From the NCBI GenBank assembly GCA_030159075.1, contig BROG01000445.1, forward strand, positions 335,001 to 399,000: 64,000 nucleotides of DNA. Reading direction: 5' to 3'. The notes beneath the pieces were generated by a model. That model did not search any database. It saw only the letters and a list, made by a program, of their open reading frames with translations, and had not been told where the DNA came from. Positions 55,906-64,000 of this stretch are shown piece after piece. Origin of the DNA: Atrina japonica (taxonomy: Eukaryota; Mollusca; Bivalvia; Pterioida; Pinnidae). How positions within the stretch are numbered: the stretch's first letter is position 1; each line of letters begins with the position of its first letter. Position numbers and translations under genes: made by a program.

Positions 55906-58049
55906 TTTTATATGTATTTGGGACTATGTTTAATTGCAATTTATTTCTGCCAATTCATTTTTTGTTGTATTCTTGTATGGTTTATTGTTTCACTGTTTCA
56001 CTTCTGTCGACTTGTTTCCAACCAATAAATATCAGTTTCCGAGATGTATGATTATTCTCATAAAATAATTTTTTATTCCTAAAACGTTCCACTCTGAACA
56101 GTTTAGCTATAAAATATAAAACAGCATCAAACCACAGCTGTGTTACAAATCAAAGAAACTGAAAACAAATAAAGATTACCATGAGGTCGTGACTCGCGTA
56201 GACAGTAGAGCCGTTCTTTTAATAAAGAAATTTGGGAAAAGTCGTGACCGATTTAAAAGAAATGAATAAGAGTAACAAGAGAGCGAAATTGTATACAATA
56301 TACACACAGGAAACCTTTGAAATATCCCAAAATTGAGTCAATGACCAGCAGGATGTGATAACGTTACCTCGGGGAAAATGTCGGGACAGTCAATGTACTG
56401 TGTCATTATCTTTAATTTAACCTATTTCGTAGCTTTCAATTTCAAAGTGCAATTTAGTTTAATTGCATCCTCCTTGTTTTGATCAAATTATATACATAAG
56501 ATAAATTGTAGATAATAAAACTAAAAATCTCTCTTTAATTTTGTTATTTTAGAAGTAAAACTGCAATTTTTAAAACTAGATTTTTCGTGATAAAGAAAGT
56601 ACGTTTGGACCTTAGTAGTTTTGTATGATCTCGTGGCACTCTTTGGCTGAAAGAAAAGTAGATAATAGATAAAATTGAACAAAAATGAACCGGCTGTAGT
56701 TGGAGGGTGTATATCAAAGCATTATCGGTGATTAGTACCGCATCTTCCCCTATCGTCTAGTTACTTATTATTCAATGGGGTGTATAAACAGAAATTAAAA
56801 TATTATTCGCGTCGTGATACATCATTTACTGTGGAAATTCACACTTCTTTAACAGTGACCTAAAGCGGTTTAAAATAAAATTAATAAGTATTTCGCGACT
56901 TTCACAGACAATTATCGACCATTAATCCGTTTTAAATTGCCTAAAATTTGCATTGCAATATTTCTTTAGACAAGACAAAAATAGAAAATGGGCCACGTTG
57001 TATGTCTAATGAACGGACAACTTCCAAAAGGGGAAATGATGGTTGTCGGGCATCTATATGGGTCCGGGGAACAACAATGCAATGCCATACATTAAAGGAG
57101 AGGTGTCTTTCACCAAATAATATTTGATACATATTCTATCATAAAATGTTCCATTGCATTTTTTAAATAGAATACATATCCCAAAACACATGGATTGAAA
57201 GGAGCGTGGATTTCCATTTAAACTATATAAAATCCACGAAGAAAACGTCCAATTACAGATTTTAAGTCATTTATATCGATTCAAATCAAATTAAAAATTT
57301 TGGCTCTAGAAACAAAAATATGTGAAAAAAAACAGGCCAGATTGAAGAGTACTGTTTCGTTTGCTCACTCAATATAGCGATTAAATTATATTTCAGGTAG
57401 AAAACTGATGTGATTTGAGGACTCAAACATATTGTTTTACGCTGGCAACATCTACATAATGAACTCACCTCTGTAATTTCGAATTCAACCATCTCCCATC
57501 CTTTATTTTGTAAACGTTTACATACATTTAAATAAGCAAAGCTGAATGGAAATATGCACTTAATTCAAATTTATCGTCCTCCATCAAAGTATACAACTTT
57601 TTGGAATTGTTACGGATCCATTTTTTTACATTTTTATCACCAAAACGATCAAGGGCATTATTCTAGACCGTTGTTGCTGTCACGCGTAATTTTTCCTGAA
57701 GATAAAAAATTTCAGACATTTTTTTAAATTAATGTAGGTAACAAATGTCTGTAAGGTGGTCGCTGTTAATTTCTACCTTTTATTTGTAGCCTCTGATGAT
57801 GATCTTCATCTCATCTCTGACGTTGTTCTTTTATTTGCATTTAAGCTTTGTTCTTTTGAAAATTTCCATCTACAGTGTAACTTGTATATAACGATCCCCC
57901 TTAGGGACACACGAAAACCAGTCTTTATTGGGATGTGGTATTTATATAGAGTTTGACTTGTACACAAATGGTACTATTTGGGACAGCTAAAAACATCTTT
58001 GTGACCAGGTGTACATGTGGTCGCTAAGCCAGGGTTTACTGTACTAAGT

Positions 58050-58672
58050 AAAATTGAAGAAGTACCAATCAATAATCAAAACTCAAGTGCAAATGGTCTC
58101 AACATGAAGAACAATTACGAATCCCAAACGGGATAAGACCAGGTGTCCGGAAGGAGTCAGCGTCTTCTGCTGACATGCCACACCCGTTGCAAACGTTCCA
58201 TGGAAACCTTTCTAGTTCGATAAACGGGTCAAATTCGGTAAAAAAAAGGTCCAGTTTGGTGAAAAGCATGATTGGTGAAAGGGGGTCACTGTCTGTGGCC
58301 GTGATCCAGAATACTATGTAATATCTCTGAGAGGGGGACTTCATAATGTTAAACAAGATCCCCGTATCGACCATAAAACTTCTTAAACGACGACTCCAAG
58401 CGTTCAACAACGTAACCTTGTGTAAGTAGTTTATTGTCTAGTCGTTTAGCTCTCAGAATAAAACATTCATAAAAAGAGCATGCCCTAGCATAACGTATAA
58501 GTTGTGAAATGAAAACGCCATAGACAGGAGAAGATGGAATATTACTACTTAGAAACGGGAAGTTTTTGGTATGGAAATTGAAATCGTCTCGTTTGTCATA
58601 GAGGGATATGTGGAATTGACCGTCTTTTCCAATCGACAGGAGTAAATCTAGGTAAATTAAATCTACAACTTA
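58050..58672 (-). pseudogene. Penelope-like element, 5'-truncated copy 3
   Basis: Same subfamily as the copy at 49988-51246, with the same 3' end (LRSFMVDTGILFNIMKSPSQ in the shifted frame, then the untranslated region) and truncated just inside the RT C-terminus at about 58672. Loss of the 5' part is usual for target-primed insertions. Confidence 0.8.
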
Positions 58673-58837
58673 GGTATTTTCGTTATAATAATGTCAGACA
58701 GTCAAAATGCAAGTTTGTCGTAAACGTTTGTGTTCAGTAATATCGTGATCGTTTGACTATAACAACATTAACATTAACATTAAATGCTTATATATATAAT
58801 ACAAATTAACTACACTGTGGGTGTATGTTTGTAGGAA

Positions 58838-59050
58838 TGTTGTTTTATGCGACAGTTAACTATTTTTCCGTGGAGGAGAGCATCCGGTTTTCAACGCACC
58901 CGTGAAGAGACCACCGACCTTCCGCAAGTAAACTGGCAAATTTTCTCACAGAATCATCTTAGGTTCCAGTGGGATCCGGACCCACTTTGACTAAATGTGA
59001 GACTTCATGGTTAAAATCGCGATGCTTCAAGTTTTTGACTACGGGGGCCC
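58838..59050 (-). repeat. SINE-B, diverged
   Basis: Reverse copy. The body (GGTCGGTGGTCTCTTCACGG) and box-B-like segment are recognisable; the tail is shortened. Confidence 0.65.
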
Positions 59051-59860
59051 CTTGGATAGTTTCTACAAATAACGCATAAAGTATCAAAGATGTCGTTGTT
59101 CTTTGACACCCATGTGCGTCTTATTTAGGGACACTATTATATTTTACAAAATAAAAAAATGTTTATGATAAAAAAAAATATAATAGAATTTTAAGATTTT
59201 CTTTAAAAGAAAGTTTTACCATACAATCGTCTATTTCCTGGAATATGTATGATAGACATAAAATAGATGTTCTGTCAGAAATCGTCTTAAAATTAGTTTA
59301 TAATTTTTATGAAGCATACAACGATGAAAATTGCAAAATTGCAACAGCACTAAGGCCAGCACTGGGCAGGGCGACTAATAAAGATATAGTTTATATGAAC
59401 ATGGGATCGAAGGTACTGGTTTCTTCCACTGTCAGTAATGCGTGTTTCAAGACAGAATATAAATATTTATATATGAGTCATAAATATTTCAAGCTCATCG
59501 GCTTCTCATATTAACGATGCTTCTTAAGAAGATCTTAACTTGTCTTATTTCAAAACACTCCACCCCCTCACACGTGTACTTTAAACTGATATGAAGAATA
59601 TAAGCTATCTTAAGTTTTTTTCTTCTTTTCATGCCTTTATATTAAGTTACAAAGAGCATCTAAATGTTAAATTACAATTTTACGCATTGGTATTGATGAA
59701 GAAAATCTTTTAGTAGAAGTAGTTGGCGGATATTTATGGCGATGGATATTTTTTTTAATTTTTTTTTTTTTTTGTACCTTAAACCTGAAACAACCTTTTT
59801 AATAAACAGTACTAATTTTAAAGACACCAGAAATACATTAACTCTCAACATTATTGTCAT

Positions 59861-60074
59861 ACGTGCAATTTTCCAGCCATATGGTGGCCGCCAATTTTAA
59901 TGGCGGGGGAAAGAACCCCGATTTCATTTACCCGGGGGAAAAACCAACAGCCTTCCGCATGTAAGCTACATGCAAATTTCTCACAAACTCAGTTTGGGTT
60001 CCAGAGGGATTCGAACCCGCATTGTCTATTTGTGAGAGACTTCATGATTCAAACCACTTGGCCATGGAGGTCCC
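59861..60074 (-). repeat. SINE-B
   Basis: Reverse copy with head GGACCTCCATGGCCAAGTGG, box B GGTTCGAATCCC, and tail GGCGGCCACCATATGGCTG. Confidence 0.75.
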
Positions 60075-61084
60075 ATTTGCAGATAATACCCACTATTTCA
60101 AAGAGTGATAGAACATTATTTCTCGGGAAACATTCATTTTCTTTAGAATAAGCACAATGCTTGTACATCATACAAGATAATCAAATTTAAATATTTTTGC
60201 CTTTTTCTTTGCATGCCCTCAACATATATTTTATTGCTAATTTTTCACATATTCCAAATTTTAGGTGTATTATAAAACACTTTCTCACTTTTTAGGTAGT
60301 TTTAAATGAGTAGTACATATATCACATAAAATCATATATAAATATCAGAAGGATTATTTTCATTTTTCTGTAATCAGCTGGAGAAAGGATGATTCAGTCT
60401 ATCTTGGCATTTAGATTCAGTAAAAGTTAATAATCCAATAATATTGATATTTCTGCAGATATTTTAAATACAATTTAATTAGATATGCTTGTGATTATTA
60501 AGATTACATATTTCTGAAAATAAACATATTTATCGGAAAAGATTCTGTTTCCCTTTTCATAAGATTATTTTGAAACAAATTGAAAACATTTCAAAGTAGC
60601 AATTTTTCCATTAAACAGTAAAAGAATAATACACGAGATATATGTTTGAGTTTTTCCTTTGATAAAGCTTTAGAACGAAATGTATTTGGCGTACAGTACA
60701 AAGTTCCGTTTCACGAACTTAAAATGTTACTTTGCAAAAATAATACAAGGAATAAAAATTACAACAACTAGAAATCGGTTTTGTGGTCAAAAGTTGATGT
60801 GTAAAGGAATATTAATCACATTTGTTCTGTTCTAGATCGAGTCTGTCTATTACGAAAATAATCAAAGTCAATTTCACAATACACCAGGTGTGTTCGAAGA
60901 GCTTGGTAGATAACACACATGTGTTTCGCCAATGCGACCAACATTTGATCATCTTTCAGTAGGGGAGGAGTATCGACATCCCAGCATAACATATGTGAAC
61001 AAGAGTACCAAAATGATACATCTGTATTACTTATTATAAATCCATTCTCTCTTCGTTTGAAATACCCACAAGAGACACGGAGCT
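60075..61084. other. intergenic, nothing recognised
   Basis: AT-rich. The minus-strand ORF at 60816-61139 overlaps the start of PLE copy 4 and is in the wrong frame. Likewise 61720-64000, apart from the TACA array and a tail fragment, shows no gene. Confidence 0.55.
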
Positions 61085-61620
61085 TGGATTGAAATATATC
61101 TATTGGATTCCGGAGATGCACAAAAATCCCTATAAACACCGCTTCATTGCGGGGTCATCTAAGTGTTCCACCAAGCCTTTATCTATTTTGCTTACCAAAC
61201 TTCTAACACATTAAATAAGGTCTTCAGAAGTTCTGTATAACGGCCTACTCAAGAAGCGGAGTCAATCAGATGAGGATCCTAAAGAATTCAAAGGAATTTT
61301 TGGAACATTTAAAATCTCCAAATTTCAAACATATTACAAGCATCAATTCTTTTTATTTTTCGACCCTTTACACAACAATCCCTCATCAAAAACTCAATAA
61401 CAGATTAACATCTATTGTACAAAACTCTTTTGTATACAAAAATGGAAGTCGCAGATATAAATATTTGGTGTTAGGTCATGATGAACGTTATTTTGTCAGG
61501 AACACTCTGATTCCAATAAACAGTACACTGAAGACGATATTATCAAGATGCCGGGGCTTCTAGTTGACACCATCTTCGTGGTTTTTGCGGGAAAAAGTTT
61601 TCCAGCGGCATAAAGATTCC
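61085..61620 (+). pseudogene. Penelope-like element, internal fragment copy 4, cut by an (AT)n tract
   Basis: Plus-strand RT fragment. IYWIPEMHKNPYKHRFIAGS near 61092, then RILKNSKEFLEHLKSPNF at 61273 onward, motif A as FYFSTLYTTIPH (catalytic aspartate replaced by tyrosine), GSRRYKYLVLGH at about 61446, and a decayed FVVFAGK at about 61580. It stops exactly where an 87-base (AT)n microsatellite begins. No matching RT sequence resumes after it. Confidence 0.8.

Positions 61621-61708
<88 letters not shown>
61621..61708. repeat. (AT)n microsatellite abutting PLE copy 4
   Basis: About 87 bases of AT starting exactly where recognisable RT sequence ends. Confidence 0.95.
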
Positions 61709-61710
<2 letters not shown>

Positions 61711-62686
61711 TACTGAGGCGCTTTTTTCCTAAGGGGAGTTAGGTCCTGTTGATTCTTCCCAGGAGGAAATTCCATGCTATATAATTATATTCGTTGTTTT
61801 TTATTTGGCAATGTTCCATATATCATTTAAGATAAAAGATATACAGTGAAAATCACCGTACTTAAACAAATGCGAATGAAACTTGTAAAATGGAGAAATC
61901 CTGTCATTCAGATTTGAAAATACCGACATTTCGTTTTAGTGTTTTTATTAACAAAAACAGGAAGAATCAATTTACTTTCAAGGATTCAGAATTCAACATC
62001 TACATCAAAATATTTTTGTTTGATAAGAACGTGGTTAAGTTGGTTCGATGTCTGTGTTCACTGTTGTCATTTTATCGTTTTATCAAATGAAAATAAACTG
62101 AAAACAACAAAAATAGCAAAAAAGAGAAAGGAAAGCCAGCAAGGAAGACGATACAATATCAATTTGGTAGATAAGGACCTAACGTCTGACAAGCATGAAC
62201 TGATCAAAATATCGCTACACCTTTGTTATCGTTCATAGTTAAACCATCACCATCATCATGATTATTATTTTATCGTATTGACGGTATCGATCATGGCCCT
62301 GCTGAACATTTGGAGGATGTTGGGAACTATTTGAACTGAATTTGAAAATTCGTTAAGAGTATAATTTGTTACGGAATTAAACATTACGTACCTTGTATCA
62401 TAATTATCCTAAATTTATTTTATTTTTAGACATTTTAGAACACGTTATTTTTGGATGTTCAGAGGTCAGTGCTTGTCCAATGTTCTCCAGATTTGTATGT
62501 TGTCTATTGGTCATCTTGAAGATTAATACTTTGATGTCTGAGATTTTATACCAATTATGATATTAAAGAAATAATATGTCTTCAGTATCTACTGAAGTCA
62601 TTCGTAAAAATCCTTTATAACTCTCTTCAGACCTTATAAGAATATCGGTTTCTTTTTTGGGTCTTGTAGTAATATGTTTTGTATAC

Positions 62687-62745
62687 ATACATACATACAT
62701 ACATACATACATACATACATACATACATACATACATACATACATA
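62687..62745. repeat. (TACA)n microsatellite
   Basis: About 15 tetranucleotide units. Confidence 0.95.
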
Positions 62746-64000
62746 CCTGTATACATGGAAATTTACGCGTAGGGGTAGGTTACACTAAATACGCGATAAA
62801 GATCATGTAAATTACCCCCGCATACCAGTCCCAAAGCTATACCAAGAATCATCGTTTGATACTGGTAACAGTAAGGTGCAACATCGCGTAAAACACACTC
62901 ACGCGTAAAGTTTCCATAAGAAAATCGCGTAATTAACAACACGCGGAAATATCTACGTTTACAGTACATATAATTTTTACTTAAGGAAAATCTGTTTCTA
63001 TATGATAATATGTTATCATGTATTAATATGGCATAAAAAAAAGTATTTTGTAGGGAAATATATACATAATGAAAATTTGACAAACACGGACCTTTGGTAA
63101 ACTGTGTCCCAAACGGTTTTTATGGAAATGGCGAAAGTATATGTGCCAATGTTTCATATACTTGTGAATGCTTTTTATTTCGTTTTAGGCTTATGCTCTA
63201 AATCTATTTTAGTATTACTGTTAGAAAAAAAAATGTAGGAAACTGAACACTTTTGTAACTGATCACGCCCTGTGAAATGACCTCTAGCGGTAGCGTCGGT
63301 TACAATTATCTGTTAACAAGTGCGCTGATTTATTTTTGTCGATTTCACTGCATGATCGAAAAGACTCTTGTATCATCAGTGTTTACTCAAACGTTATTAT
63401 GAATGTAACATTCAGTTTAACAAAAAAATATAAACGTCAGATTGATTACCATCTACACGAATGCATTTCTATATGTGTTTACACTTTGTTACAGAAACAA
63501 GACTTCTGTAGTAAAGTTTTTATTAACACAAAAAGAGACTTACTGTTGTAGCATTTATTTCTTGGTTTTTACCTCTTGTTCACTGTAATATGTTGTTCAA
63601 GGAACCATGTGTGCATCTTTTATAGGGACAAAAATAAATAAGGAAACAAAGATTATACTTATTAGCAGACTAAAACGTCTCTATCATACACTGTTAGCAA
63701 ACTTCAAAATCTGATCTCATTTAACGAGCGCCAGCATTTTGTTCGATGGTGATTTTGACCGTGAAAGCGTGCACCACATGTGGTTCCTGTCAAGATACTT
63801 GATTATATTCAGATTATGGTACACTAAAACATTTGTTTTAAGTAAATAAAGATGATATTTACATGTCAACGTGAAGTAAGCATGACCCCGTGTATTAATT
63901 TTTCATCCAGTACTCCTCATATTCGCTTAAGATTAATCAGACTGTATCAAATGAACGCCATAATTTGGAGATAACATGTGAAATACGAAAATACATATCA

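Larger units (their letters stand above)
50000..58050. other. right flank, no host gene
   Basis: Outside the listed repeats I see no coding exons in 51880-53680, 55060-55740 or 55910-58040. A stretch at about 57880-58041 ends AGGGTTTACTG beside TA and may be a decayed pogo-like end. The ORFs present are short and without domains. Confidence 0.55.

Noticed and set aside
59245..59514. 89-residue ORF
   Set aside because: Reads as plausible protein in part, but no known motif, no splice partners and AT-rich codons. Not supported as a gene.
62687..62745. CRISPR-like array
   Set aside because: A simple TACA tetranucleotide run without spacers. The window is eukaryotic.

Overview
This is eukaryotic, AT-rich, repeat-laden DNA, almost certainly from a bivalve mollusc. 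The evidence is long introns with GT-AG borders, several tRNA-headed SINE families with mollusc-type tails, Penelope-like and CR1-like retroelements, TTAA and TA MITEs, and many long (AT)n tracts. The species cannot be named from the sequence.

The window holds one clear host gene on the + strand, positions 15173-46244. It encodes a receptor guanylate cyclase of the natriuretic peptide receptor (NPR-A/NPR-B) type. I traced 22 exons by hand. Every splice border is GT-AG, reading phase is kept throughout, and the joined frame is 3162 nt (1053 residues plus stop). The order is signal peptide, extracellular ANF-receptor ligand-binding domain (exons 1-7), one transmembrane helix (exon 8), juxtamembrane and degenerate kinase-homology domain (exons 9-15), dimerisation helix (exon 16) and class III guanylate cyclase domain with all catalytic residues (exons 17-22).

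The left flank (1-15172) holds dispersed repeats, a decayed Penelope-like element whose GIY-YIG remnant lies before the reverse transcriptase (the order of the Naiad clade), a Tc1 transposase fossil and a decayed CR1/L2-like LINE on the minus strand. Introns, above all the 9-kb intron 2, hold SINEs, Penelope-type 3' tails, MITEs, microsatellites and a striking GC-rich minisatellite (21425-21890) with repeated E2F-like motifs. The right flank (46245-64000) has no recognisable host gene. It holds three more broken Penelope-like copies, several SINEs and microsatellites.

The most notable items are the 22-exon cyclase gene, the permuted Penelope-like element with its many solitary tails, three SINE types with different tRNA heads but a common tail, the E2F-motif minisatellite, and several small inverted-repeat elements.
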